A stretch of DNA of 51,680 bases from Ligilactobacillus ceti DSM 22408 (GTDB lineage: Bacteria; Bacillota; Bacilli; Lactobacillales; Lactobacillaceae). Below the pieces are notes generated by a model. That model did not search any database. It was not told the origin of the DNA and worked only from the letters and a program-made list of their open reading frames with translations. This document shows, one piece after another, positions 1 to 7,957 of this stretch. The DNA lies in the NCBI RefSeq assembly GCF_000423245.1, contig NZ_AUHP01000016.1:1-51680 (forward strand). Direction: 5' to 3'. Position 1 is the stretch's first letter. Each line of letters starts with the position of its first letter. Both the position numbers and the translations under genes were made by a program.

Positions 1-2699
1 CCTGTTTTACCAGTTAAGTTTTTAACACTAATTTCTTTACCGGTTGTGTCATCAATATATGTGACCGTTGCTTTTTGATTATCTGCGTTATAAATAACAT
101 GTACTTCAATATCTTTGCTATCAGCATTTGGTGTTACTTGTCCAACTTTAGCTTGATCTGGTGTGTATCCTGCAATTGTTGGTGAAACAACTGCAGCTAA
201 ATCTTTAAGACTATCTTTATTTATTGTCCAATCTGATGTTTTGATAACTTTCTTTGTAACTGTATCAATCGTTTTTGTTCTTTCAAACGTTACTGTTTGT
301 GTCACCGTAGGTGATGCTGTTTTGTTAGCTTTAACAGTCTTTGCTCCGTACTTATAATCAATAGTACGTTTTACAGTTCTTCTTAAATCATATTTATTAT
401 CTTTATTACGTGGATCATCTGGTCTAATAGTTGTTTCACCATGACTAAGATAAACTTTAAATTCTTGTAATTTATTTGTATCATTATCAAATTTAACGCC
501 TTGTTTCCACGTAGATTTAGCTATATCTTCCGCAGTACGAACAAAACCTTGGCTTTGTAATTTAGCAATAGTTTTAATTGGGAAATAATTAATTACTTCT
601 GCTGTTTTACCTGTTACTTCAGCAGGGTTAGTAATTCCAAATTTAGTTGCATCAATTACTTTACCTGTTGTGTTATCAATATATACAATTTTAGCTTTTT
701 GTTCATCTGCTTCATATTCTACAACTGTATTTTTACCAGGTTCTGCTGGTGTAATTGTTTTTTGTGCAGGATTCTTAATATGATATCCCGGAATTACTGG
801 ACTATCTGTAGCCGCTGCTTTTGTTGGATCATTTGCATCATTGTTATAAATTGGTTGATCAACATTATCTACACCAGGGAAGATTGACTTGCCGTTAAAT
901 GTAGGAATAATATGTCCCATTTTCTTATAAGTAATCTTCTTATTAATTGTTTGACCAATTTGAGCTGGTGTTGTTGCATCACCTGTAACTTGTTTTTTAT
1001 CTGCAAAGAAACCTTTCACAACTGGTACTTTAACATCTTTAAATGTTTTATTAGCATCCCATTTAATTGTTTCAATTGCTTTTTTACCTTGTGCTTCAGG
1101 TGCATGATTAATTGTTTTTGTACCTTTATATTTAACTGTTTGCTTATCTAAACCATTTAAATTAGGTTGTTGATCAGCAGGTAAACCTTCAATTGTAATA
1201 ACTTGTTTTACGTCACCTTCAACAGGAACCTTATCAATAATAGGTTCATAGACAACTTTCGTATCTTGACCTGGTTTGTCTGGTGTAATTGTGCTTTGTG
1301 TTGGGTTGACAATTTTCCAACCTGGAATTTCAGGTGCTTTAGTTGGACTAACTTTCTTAGGATCATTTTGATCATTGTCATAATCCTTGTTGTAGTCTCC
1401 ATTGTTAATACCAGCAATTGGATTACCATCTTTATCAACGGGAACAATTTGACCGACTTTAGCATAAACAAATTGCACTTTCGTTGTTTGTGTTACATAA
1501 GGATTGGCAATATAATATTGATATGATCCTAAATTAATATATTTCGATGTTCCTGGTGCTAATGTAAATGTATATTTATATCCGTTTTTATAATAGTAAC
1601 AAGACATTGTTCCTTTATCATCAGTTTGTTTCATAAAGACTTGGAACGTCTTAGTCGAGCCGTTATAAAAAGTTTGAACAACTTCGGCATCTTCTTTAAA
1701 TTGTGATAAAGTACCATTCAATTTAGGTTCTGTTACTAAATAAAATCCTTTAATAACTTTAGCTGCATTTTTATTAACATCATAATGTTGTCCTGTAACA
1801 CCATCAACAACTCCACCTTGTTCTACACCAGGAATTGGTTGATAACTAGGATCTTCACCTTGTTTAGCTTTATCTTGTACATAAACAACTTTTTGTTGTA
1901 CTTTTTGTGGGTTAAAAACAGACCAGCTATATGAACTATTATTACCATGCGATGACACATAATACCGACAATAAAAAGCTTCATTGGTACTATTCAAAGA
2001 TACATCTTGCCCAGAGTTATTAATATATAAATCAATGCCATCTATAACTTTATGATAAGTAGCACCTGGAGTTAATGTAGCATTAGAATTTTTCATTACA
2101 TAGCCATCATATCTCACAACATATACTTTAACTGTTTGATCAACCGCTTTATCAGGCATGTTTGCTTTATTTACTGTTAAATAAACTTTATACCATTGAT
2201 TTTTAGATTCAAAAGTCGCATAAATATATTCTGTATCTGGAATAGCAGGGACATTTGGATAGTCTTTAGGTTGTGTAATAGTTGAAAGTGGTGCACTTTT
2301 CAATGTTTGTGGACCCGCAGCCAATGTGGTAGGTTTTGGTGCATCTGCTTTTTTAACAGCCGCTTTTTCTACTTGTTTATTTTGTGCTGGAGCTGCCTCT
2401 TTAGGAGTTTCTTTAACAACAGGTTTTTCTGTTGCTTTTGGTGTTACTGTAGTTTTGGGCGCTCCCTCACCTAAAACAACTTCTTTTTGTTGATGCTGAT
2501 CTTTTGCTTTTTCTTTCAAAGCATCTTGATCAGTTGTTGTTGTATCGTCCGCAGCAACTGTTTGTGCATGGCCACCAAATAAGATACCAGTCGCAACTGC
2601 AACTGATGCCACACCGATGCTTAAACGTTTAATAGTGTACTTTTTAAAACGTTCGCCAGCTTGTTGCATCTTACAAACTTTATTATTTTTTCCTAACAT
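1..2699 (-). CDS. Mucus-binding (MucBP/Mub-type) surface protein, N-terminal part
   Basis: The reading frame is open for about 899 codons from an ATG at 2699 (GGGAG eight bases upstream) to the left edge, so the C-terminus and any LPXTG anchor are not visible. Residues about 15-50 form a YSIRK-like export signal (KRLSIGVASVAVATG) followed by an Ala/Asp cleavage region. Residues about 55-125 are a Lys/Pro/Ala/Glu-rich linker. Residues about 150-410 are a region I do not recognise. A ~72-residue unit with the signature NND-x-NDP...IPG...TITP..PG occurs twice, near residues 415-487 and 592-667. VYIDNTTGK-VI and TYIDDTTGK-EI start near 667 and 874, about 207 residues apart, which is the period of Mub repeats. 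The family is exported, wall-anchored and binds mucin glycans. Specificity here is unknown. Confidence 0.85.
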   Translation of the reverse strand, partial: MLGKNNKVCKMQQAGERFKKYTIKRLSIGVASVAVATGILFGGHAQTVAADDTTTTDQDALKEKAKDQHQQKEVVLGEGAPKTTVTPKATEKPVVKETPKEAAPAQNKQVEKAAVKKADAPKPTTLAAGPQTLKSAPLSTITQPKDYPNVPAIPDTEYIYATFESKNQWYKVYLTVNKANMPDKAVDQTVKVYVVRYDGYVMKNSNATLTPGATYHKVIDGIDLYINNSGQDVSLNSTNEAFYCRYYVSSHGNNSSYSWSVFNPQKVQQKVVYVQDKAKQGEDPSYQPIPGVEQGGVVDGVTGQHYDVNKNAAKVIKGFYLVTEPKLNGTLSQFKEDAEVVQTFYNGSTKTFQVFMKQTDDKGTMSCYYYKNGYKYTFTLAPGTSKYINLGSYQYYIANPYVTQTTKVQFVYAKVGQIVPVDKDGNPIAGINNGDYNKDYDNDQNDPKKVSPTKAPEIPGWKIVNPTQSTITPDKPGQDTKVVYEPIIDKVPVEGDVKQVITIEGLPADQQPNLNGLDKQTVKYKGTKTINHAPEAQGKKAIETIKWDANKTFKDVKVPVVKGFFADKKQVTGDATTPAQIGQTINKKITYKKMGHIIPTFNGKSIFPGVDNVDQPIYNNDANDPTKAAATDSPVIPGYHIKNPAQKTITPAEPGKNTVVEYEADEQKAKIVYIDNTTGKVIDATKFGITNPAEVTGKTAEVINYFPIKTIAKLQSQGFVRTAEDIAKSTWKQGVKFDNDTNKLQEFKVYLSHGETTIRPDDPRNKDNKYDLRRTVKRTIDYKYGAKTVKANKTASPTVTQTVTFERTKTIDTVTKKVIKTSDWTINKDSLKDLAAVVSPTIAGYTPDQAKVGQVTPNADSKDIEVHVIYNADNQKATVTYIDDTTGKEISVKNLTGKT

Positions 2700-2747
2700 A
2701 TGCATTACTCCCTAATTATAATTTTTTTAATATAGATTAAAAATACA

Positions 2748-2767
2748 CCCCCCGAATCCCCCGTCAA
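2748..2767 (-). promoter_or_regulatory. G-run motif upstream of the surface-protein gene
   Basis: On the minus strand TTGAC is followed directly by five G, ATTC and six G, about 50 bases before the start codon. TTGACG could be a -35 element, but the hexamer 17 bases further on (ATTTTT) is a poor -10. In a region of almost pure A/T, two G runs this close are conspicuous. They could be part of the promoter, a regulator site or an RNA element of the 5' leader. I cannot assign a function. Confidence 0.35.
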
Positions 2768-2962
2768 AATATATGCTTTTCGTTTTAAATATTAATATAT
2801 TAACTATAATCTTAATTTTTTAAACGTTTTATAAGGTGGTTTTTTATACAAGTAAGTATTTTTTACTACTTATTGCACCGGTTTATTTATACGTTTTTTA
2901 TGCAGTTTATGTATATTTTTTTAACAACTTTGATTGCTTCATTTTTCGTTGAAAACACAAAA

Positions 2963-2992
2963 AAACCGGAGTGTTTAACAACACTCCGGTTT
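2963..2992 (-). terminator. Intrinsic terminator of hpf
   Basis: A perfect 13-bp stem (AAACCGGAGTGTT with its complement) around a four-base loop is followed on the minus strand by a run of T. It lies 21 bases beyond the hpf stop. Confidence 0.9.
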
Positions 2993-3013
2993 GGATATAT
3001 TTATTTTATTTAA

Positions 3014-3571
3014 TTAATCTTCATCAGATGCTTCAATTAATCCATAACGTCCATCTTTACGACGGTACACAATGTTAATGCCATCTGTTTCTGAATCTTG
3101 GAAGATAAAGAAGTTATGTCCTAACATATCCATTTGTAAGATAGCTTCTTCACTATCCATTGGTTTAATAGAAACACGTTTTGTACGTACAATATCAAAG
3201 CTTTGTTCAGGTTCTGCCACTGGTTCATTTGGCATTTCCATAAATCCAAGATCTTTATAACCTTTTTCACGTGATTTACGGTTAACTTTTGTTTTGTACT
3301 TTCTGATTTGTCGTTCAAGTTTATCAGTTACTAAATCAATACTTGCATACATATCTGGTGATGTTTCTTCGGCACGTAACACCAAGTATGGCAATGGAAT
3401 TGTAACTTCAACTTTAGATGAGCGATCTGAATAAACTTTCATGTTTACGTGGGCTGTCGAATTAGGAACATTATCAAAATATTTTTCTAACTTTTGTAAT
3501 TTCTTTTCGACATAATCGCGAAGTGCGCCTGTTACTTCAATATTTTCTCCCCGTACATTATAATTCAACAT
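3014..3571 (-). CDS. hpf: Long-form ribosome hibernation promoting factor
   Basis: This 185-residue protein has the two-domain layout of long HPF. Residues 1-100 are an S30AE/YfiA-type domain that sits in the mRNA/tRNA channel of the 30S subunit. Residues about 125-180 are the C-terminal domain that pairs two 30S subunits into 100S dimers (conserved FFIFQDSETDGINIVYRRKDGR-like end). It stores and protects ribosomes in stationary phase. The start MLNYNVRG at 3571 was chosen because AAAGGAGAG lies just upstream; a longer frame begins inside that ribosome-binding site. It follows comFA-comFC, an order also known from Bacillus, but has its own promoter. Confidence 0.95.
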   Translation of the reverse strand: MLNYNVRGENIEVTGALRDYVEKKLQKLEKYFDNVPNSTAHVNMKVYSDRSSKVEVTIPLPYLVLRAEETSPDMYASIDLVTDKLERQIRKYKTKVNRKSREKGYKDLGFMEMPNEPVAEPEQSFDIVRTKRVSIKPMDSEEAILQMDMLGHNFFIFQDSETDGINIVYRRKDGRYGLIEASDED

Positions 3572-3653
3572 AAAAAGCTCTCCTTTCACTATTAAGCCAA
3601 TTAACTTGACTTAACAACAATAACGTTTTGAATACGTTATCATCTTCATTTAT

Positions 3654-3682
3654 ATTATAAGACAATTCTTTATATTTAACAA
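3654..3682 (-). promoter_or_regulatory. Promoter of hpf
   Basis: TTGTTA at 3677-3682 and a perfect TATAAT at 3654-3659 on the minus strand are separated by 17 bases, a good sigma-A arrangement. The transcript would have a leader of roughly 75 bases containing a 7-bp hairpin (ATAACGT/ACGTTAT, 3620-3640). Confidence 0.75.
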
Positions 3683-3703
3683 ATATTATTTACCTTTTGC
3701 TTT

Positions 3704-4399
3704 TTAACGGGCTAACGTGACCGAACAAACTTGACTCGCTCCTCGTTGCAATAGTAATGCTTGCGCATGATATAACGTTCGCCCAGTCGTATAAATATCA
3801 TCGATCAACAAAATTTTTTTATCGCTTAAATCACCGACTTCTGATAATAAATAGAAAGGTTGCGGTGTTTTTAAACGCTCTTGCCGATTTTTTTGCGATT
3901 GTTTCCTTTTATTGCGCTCTTTCACACCTAAGAGATCTTGCGTAGGTAAATCACTCACTAACCCCTTCACTTGATTAAAACGCCGCTTTTCTTGCGTTGT
4001 TTGATCAATCGGGATTACCACATATTCCCAACCATCTTTTGGTGGATAATTTACTTTAATATATTTTTGGAATTCACTTGCAAATATTTTTCGCCAATAA
4101 TAATCACCTAAAAATTTATACCTTTCAAAATATTTTTGCATTGCTTCATTATAAGTATATAACGAGCTGTTTTTTAACAAAATCTTCCCTTGTTTTTGCC
4201 ACATGACACAATCAGCACACAATTTCCCACCAATTAAACTCCGCCCACATCCAAGACATTGTTCATGCTGACTGATTTTCGTAAATTCTTGCCGACAACG
4301 ATCACAAAGATATCCTCTTTCCCAACGTTCAAACGAAAAAAGCCATTTCAATGTAATTGGTTGCTGAATAACTTGTTGACACAGCATGCACTTAATCAT
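3704..4399 (-). CDS. comFC: ComFC-family amidophosphoribosyltransferase-like competence protein
   Basis: This 231-residue cytosolic protein begins with cysteine pairs of a zinc-ribbon type (CMLC, CDRC, CLGC, CADC within the first ~65 residues). It ends with a phosphoribosyltransferase fold whose PRPP-binding loop is visible as ILLIDDIYTTGRTL near residue 200. ComFC (ComF/GntX family) is needed for natural transformation and is thought to act with the ComFA ATPase on incoming single-stranded DNA; its exact reaction is not settled. The ATG at 4399 overlaps the end of comFA by eight bases, implying translational coupling. A start seven codons earlier is possible but less likely. Confidence 0.92.
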   Translation of the reverse strand: MIKCMLCQQVIQQPITLKWLFSFERWERGYLCDRCRQEFTKISQHEQCLGCGRSLIGGKLCADCVMWQKQGKILLKNSSLYTYNEAMQKYFERYKFLGDYYWRKIFASEFQKYIKVNYPPKDGWEYVVIPIDQTTQEKRRFNQVKGLVSDLPTQDLLGVKERNKRKQSQKNRQERLKTPQPFYLLSEVGDLSDKKILLIDDIYTTGRTLYHAQALLLQRGASQVCSVTLAR

Positions 4400-5738
4400 G
4401 ATTATCACCAGCTTTGTCATTAATACGCCGAATCATTTTCACAGCTTTTTTCAACTTGCGAGTATAAGTGGATGCTACAAAAATAACATCACCTGTGTTT
4501 TGTTTGGCATCTCGTCCGACACGTCCTGCAATCTGAATTAAAGCTGGCACTTGGAATTGTTCATGTTCTGCAAATAATACAACTACTTGAACGCCTTTAA
4601 AAGTCACACCACGTTCTAAAATAGTCGTAGTCACTAAATATTGATACTTCCCTTGACGTAATTGTTGCACCTTATCACTTCGTTTCGGATCGCTCGCATG
4701 GACCGTGGCCCCTTGCGCTTTTGGTATCACCTTTTGAATGATTTCTTCTATAATAAGTAATTTTTCAATTTGTGGCACAAATACTAAAAACGGCTGCTGT
4801 TGTTTTTGCCATTTTTTTAAATATTTTTTTAACTTTAAAGATAATTGTTGGTGTGAAATTTGCTGTGCTAACTGACGCACCAAGATAATTTTTGGTTCAG
4901 GTAATTTTCCACCATGATAACGACTAAATAATAAACTCGCTTGTAATTTTCCGTGTTTAATTTGTTTTTCCAAACGACGATTAGGTGTCGCTGTTAAATA
5001 CACTTTCATCCCTTGTTTTTTGACTGCTGCTTGTGCCCCGTTTTGTAATTCAAGTGATTGTTGATACGGAAAAGCATCAACTTCATCAATTACTAATACG
5101 TCAAACGCTTCTTTAAAATTCAATAGTTGATGTGTAGTACAGATTACAAATTGCGTATAAGCATATAGCTGTTGACTTTCACCATGCAACAAAACTAATG
5201 ATACTTCATCAGCTAATAAAGGATGCAAACGCAAATACAACTCGGTACAAACATCTAAGCGCGGCGCAGCCAAACAGATGCGTTCTCCATTTTTTAGTGC
5301 TTCTATAATTAATGGATATAAAATTTCCGTTTTTCCGGCACCTGTCACCGCCCACAATAAATGATTTTGTTTATGTTGATAGGAAGCTATTAATTCATAC
5401 GCGCATTTTCTTTGTAAACGAGTTAATTGTCCTTGCCACTTTAAAATCGGACCATTTAATGCACTAAAATTATTTGGCTCTGAAATAGTGTATAATGTAT
5501 CACGTGATGTTAAACGACCTAACAATATACACGCCGGACAATAGTAACTTCCATCCGGTAAGGACGTTCTTTCTTTGGTAAACTGTGCACCACAGCGTTG
5601 GCATTGTATCTTGGTCTTTCCGACTAACACAGCTGCTTTCCTTTGAATAAATGGCAGTTCTTGCCACTTCAGCGGATAATCGGACGGCCAAACTACCTGA
5701 CGTCCCCATAATAAACTGAACTTGTTTTCGTTTAACAT
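4392..5738 (-). CDS. comFA: ComFA DEAD-box DNA translocase for competence
   Basis: This 448-residue superfamily-2 helicase-like ATPase is thought to drive transforming single-stranded DNA into the cytoplasm behind the ComEC pore. An N-terminal four-cysteine zinc motif (CQRCGAQF, then YYCPAC, residues about 48-80) precedes Walker A (AVTGAGKTEIL), a DEAD-like box (VIDEVDAF), motif III (LTATP) and a C-terminal helicase domain ending with motif VI (QIAGRVGRD). The ATG at 5738 has AGAAGGTGG eight bases upstream; the frame stays open farther upstream but overlaps the yigZ start. It forms a two-gene operon with comFC. No SigH/ComX-type box could be seen in the short upstream gap. Confidence 0.94.
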   Translation of the reverse strand: MLNENKFSLLWGRQVVWPSDYPLKWQELPFIQRKAAVLVGKTKIQCQRCGAQFTKERTSLPDGSYYCPACILLGRLTSRDTLYTISEPNNFSALNGPILKWQGQLTRLQRKCAYELIASYQHKQNHLLWAVTGAGKTEILYPLIIEALKNGERICLAAPRLDVCTELYLRLHPLLADEVSLVLLHGESQQLYAYTQFVICTTHQLLNFKEAFDVLVIDEVDAFPYQQSLELQNGAQAAVKKQGMKVYLTATPNRRLEKQIKHGKLQASLLFSRYHGGKLPEPKIILVRQLAQQISHQQLSLKLKKYLKKWQKQQQPFLVFVPQIEKLLIIEEIIQKVIPKAQGATVHASDPKRSDKVQQLRQGKYQYLVTTTILERGVTFKGVQVVVLFAEHEQFQVPALIQIAGRVGRDAKQNTGDVIFVASTYTRKLKKAVKMIRRINDKAGDNHD

Positions 5739-5802
5739 ATTTAGCACCACCTTCTTATTTATAAATACGTTAAAAAACAAACTTATCCAAAGGAGACCCT
5801 TC

Positions 5803-6441
5803 ATGGCAGAAAATTATCTTACAATTAAAGAAGTTGGCTCGAGTACTTTAATTATCAAAAAGTCAGAATTTATTTGTTATTTAGCACGAACTAACACAGA
5901 AGAAGAAGCTCGTGATTTCTTAGCATTTATTACCAATGAACATCGTAAAGCTAATCACCATTGCTTCGCCTATACATTAGGTTTAAATGACGAAATCCAA
6001 CGTGAAAGCGACAATGGTGAACCATCTGGAACAGCCGGTGTTCCAATTTTAGAAGTTTTAAAAAATAATCAACTGCATAACGTAACAGCCGTTGTTGTCC
6101 GTTATTTTGGCGGAATCAAATTAGGGACTGGTGGTTTAATCCGCGCTTACAGTTCCGCTGTTTCACAAGCTATTCAAGAAATCGGCATTGTTAAACGTGT
6201 TTTACAAACAGAAATTACTTGTTCCATTGATTATCCTTTACTTGGAAAATTACAAAATTATTTAGAAAACCAAGATTATTATACGGTCGATACTCAATAC
6301 ACTGAACAAGTAGCTGTCACAGTTGCTGTTGATACGGAAAAAGTAGATCCGTTCCAAGCAGAAATTTTTAATCTCTTGAATGCCCAAGTAACTTTTACAA
6401 TTGGGAATAATGTTTATCACGAAATTCCGGTTAAAATTTAA
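5803..6441 (+). CDS. yigZ: YigZ/IMPACT-family protein
   Basis: This 212-residue protein has the two parts of the YigZ/UPF0029 family. The N-terminal IMPACT domain has the typical stretches KSEFICYLARTNTEEEA, DNGEPSGTAG and VVVRYFGGIKLGTGGL, and the C-terminal part is a ferredoxin-like DUF1949 domain. Bacterial members bind nucleic acid and are linked loosely to translation; the function is not established. The ATG at 5803 was chosen over an upstream in-frame ATG because AAAGGAG lies seven bases before it. It is divergent from comFA with only 64 bases between the two starts, so the promoters must overlap or lie inside the opposite coding region. Confidence 0.9.
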   Translation: MAENYLTIKEVGSSTLIIKKSEFICYLARTNTEEEARDFLAFITNEHRKANHHCFAYTLGLNDEIQRESDNGEPSGTAGVPILEVLKNNQLHNVTAVVVRYFGGIKLGTGGLIRAYSSAVSQAIQEIGIVKRVLQTEITCSIDYPLLGKLQNYLENQDYYTVDTQYTEQVAVTVAVDTEKVDPFQAEIFNLLNAQVTFTIGNNVYHEIPVKI

Positions 6442-6480
6442 AAAAAGCGTCGTTTCTTTTTTATAGAAACGACGCTTTTT
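6442..6480 (+). terminator. Intrinsic terminator of yigZ
   Basis: A perfect 15-bp stem (AAAAAGCGTCGTTTC and its complement) with a nine-base loop begins right after the yigZ stop codon, and its arm ends in T5. The A-rich 5' flank means it can also act on transcripts from the right. Confidence 0.9.
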
Positions 6481-6489
6481 TATACGCAA

Positions 6490-6524
6490 AAACCACAACT
6501 CCGGATTATCCGAAATTGTGGTTT
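6490..6524 (-). terminator. Intrinsic terminator of the NlpC/P60 gene
   Basis: Outer arms AAACCACAA/TTGTGGTTT enclose an inner CGG/CCG helix, and a short T run follows on the minus strand. It lies 30 bases beyond the stop of the hydrolase gene, back to back with the yigZ terminator. Confidence 0.8.
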
Positions 6525-6553
6525 GTTTTAGAATTGTATTTTAAAAAGTGTTA

Positions 6554-7609
6554 TTAACCAACGTGTACTGCGTAACTTGGTCTAAATGAGTTAACACTAC
6601 CATAACCTAATGGTGCACCTGGTACTGAAGCGTGTAAGTAACGACCGCCACCAACATAAATAGCTGCATGGTAAGGTGCTCCGCCACCGTGTGCGAATAA
6701 TAAGATATCACCTGGTTGTGCTTGAGAAACAGGTACGTGACGACCAGCATTTGCTTGTGCATATGTTGTACGACCTACAGAAACACCCATTTGACGATAA
6801 ACGTATTGAACAAAACCTGAACAGTCAAAACCTGATGGAGATGAACCGCCCCAAACATAAGGTGTTCCAATATATTTAACAGCTTCACGAACGATACCAT
6901 TTGCATCGAAACCACCACCGAAATAGTTAGATGCTGATGAACTACCAGCAACTTCACGGTTTAAGCGATCGTATGCGCTGCTACCAGAACCACCATTACG
7001 AATATCGTTAGCAGCTTCACGTGCTAAACGAGCAATCCGATCTGCACTACCATCTTCACCGTGTTGGCGTGCATATAATGTTGTACGTTGAACTAACATA
7101 TCTGCAACATCTTGTTTTAATTCTTTGTTTTTGTCTTTAGCAACTTTAATTGTTTTTTCAATTTCTGCTTTGTTAGCTTTAACTTCAGCTTGATCTTTCT
7201 TTTGATCAGCTAATAAGTTTTCATTAGCATGAACTAATAACATAACTGTGCGAGCACGTGCAATTGAATCAGAAAAGCTTTTTGCATTAACAATGAAATC
7301 GATTTTTGAACCGGCATTGTTTAATTGCATCGCACGAGCTTGATCATCTAAACGAGCTTGGCGTTCTTTGATCTTTTTAGCTAATGCTTCATTTTTTTCT
7401 GTTAATTTATCTTCTTTAGCAACTAAAGCAGATAATTCACTTTGCATTTTTTTGATTTTGTCTTTTGTTGTAGCAATTTTTGTATTGATAGCTGCAATAT
7501 CAGAAACAGTATCAGCGGATGCTTTATGTGTATTGACTGTTGCTAATCCTAATGCTGTAAAAGCTGTTGCAACAACTAATGTTAATTTTTTTAATTTTGA
7601 GTTCTTCAA
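6554..7609 (-). CDS. Secreted NlpC/P60 peptidoglycan hydrolase with coiled-coil domain
   Basis: The 351-residue protein starts at TTG 7609 (GGAGTG eight bases upstream) with a signal peptide (KKLTLVVATAFTALGLATV, cleavage likely after KASA). Residues about 35-190 are a long Lys/Glu/Ala-rich coiled coil like those of PcsB and CwlO. A Ser/Gly linker leads to an NlpC/P60 cysteine peptidase domain from about residue 235, with the catalytic Cys in SGFDCSGFV and the His in APYHAAIYVGGG. Such enzymes cut D-Glu to diamino-acid bonds in stem peptides, and CwlO/PcsB types are activated by FtsEX. A WalR-type box lies upstream, which fits an essential or growth-linked hydrolase. It is monocistronic. Confidence 0.92.
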   Translation of the reverse strand: MKNSKLKKLTLVVATAFTALGLATVNTHKASADTVSDIAAINTKIATTKDKIKKMQSELSALVAKEDKLTEKNEALAKKIKERQARLDDQARAMQLNNAGSKIDFIVNAKSFSDSIARARTVMLLVHANENLLADQKKDQAEVKANKAEIEKTIKVAKDKNKELKQDVADMLVQRTTLYARQHGEDGSADRIARLAREAANDIRNGGSGSSAYDRLNREVAGSSSASNYFGGGFDANGIVREAVKYIGTPYVWGGSSPSGFDCSGFVQYVYRQMGVSVGRTTYAQANAGRHVPVSQAQPGDILLFAHGGGAPYHAAIYVGGGRYLHASVPGAPLGYGSVNSFRPSYAVHVG

Positions 7610-7703
7610 GTTATTGTCACTCCTAAGTACAATTCTATTTTTTATTTTTAATCTGTTTAATTTGTTTATTTATTATTAATAAGCCCTGTTGGCTACGTTC
7701 TAT

Positions 7704-7712
7704 ATAATAGCA
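7704..7712 (-). promoter_or_regulatory. Extended -10 promoter of the NlpC/P60 gene
   Basis: TGC followed by TATTAT on the minus strand is an extended -10 element. No good -35 is present at the usual distance; instead the WalR-type box occupies that area, as expected for an activator-dependent promoter. The predicted leader is about 90 bases. Confidence 0.55.
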
Positions 7713-7731
7713 CCTTAGCTAGGTACATACC

Positions 7732-7748
7732 ATTACAAGACTTTAACA
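7732..7748 (-). promoter_or_regulatory. Putative WalR (YycF) binding site
   Basis: TGTTAA, five bases (AGTCT), then TGTAAT fits the WalR consensus TGTWAH-N5-TGTWAH at every fixed position. It is centred about 33 bases upstream of the extended -10 of a CwlO/PcsB-like hydrolase, the class of gene that WalRK controls in other Firmicutes. WalRK itself is not in the window. Confidence 0.65.
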
Positions 7749-7907
7749 AATCAGCAAGTAAAACCCTTTAACAGCCCTTATGTTACAAAAACATTTCAAA
7801 ACATCTCTAAACATACCTAAATAAGCCTTTTTCACACCTGTGCTACTTTCCAAAATGACTTATTATTGTAATATAAAAAGACAATTTTTTTAACCATTTC
7901 CAACAAA

Positions 7908-7947
7908 AAATACGTCAAACAGTCATAATTGACTATTTGACGTATTT
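7908..7947 (-). terminator. Intrinsic terminator of the antiporter gene
   Basis: A 17-bp stem (GACTATTTGACGTATTT with AAATACGTCAAACAGTC, one G-U pair) and a T run on the minus strand lie just beyond the stop at 7958. Confidence 0.85.
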
Positions 7948-7957
7948 AAATTGTAAT

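Larger units (their letters stand above)
2700..3013. other. Intergenic region between surface-protein gene and hpf
   Basis: No gene is visible in these 314 bases. The right end holds the hpf terminator (2963-2992). The left end is the 5' region of the surface-protein gene with its G-run motif and GGGAG ribosome-binding site. The middle is A/T-rich with several TATAAT-like hexamers but no convincing -35/-10 pair. Confidence 0.6.
7610..7957. other. Intergenic region between NlpC/P60 and antiporter genes
   Basis: These 348 bases carry no gene. The left half is the promoter and ~90-base leader of the NlpC/P60 gene. The right end is the antiporter terminator. Between them (7750-7900) TGTTACAA and other TGTWAH-like half sites recur, but not at the five-base spacing of a second WalR box. 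Confidence 0.6.

Noticed and set aside
1208-1471. 87-codon minus-strand frame inside the surface-protein gene
   Set aside because: Out of frame with the long open reading frame and without similarity to the repeats; a shadow.
699-1526. Several plus-strand open frames rich in Cys/Phe/Asn
   Set aside because: They are complements of the repetitive surface-protein gene, which is open through the whole stretch with a signal peptide and repeats.
2748-2762. G-quadruplex in the surface-protein leader
   Set aside because: Only two G runs are present on the strand, so an intramolecular four-stranded structure is not expected; kept only as an unexplained motif.
5739-5802. ComX/SigH-type box before comFA
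   Set aside because: No TACGAATA-like sequence lies in the 64-base gap between comFA and yigZ.
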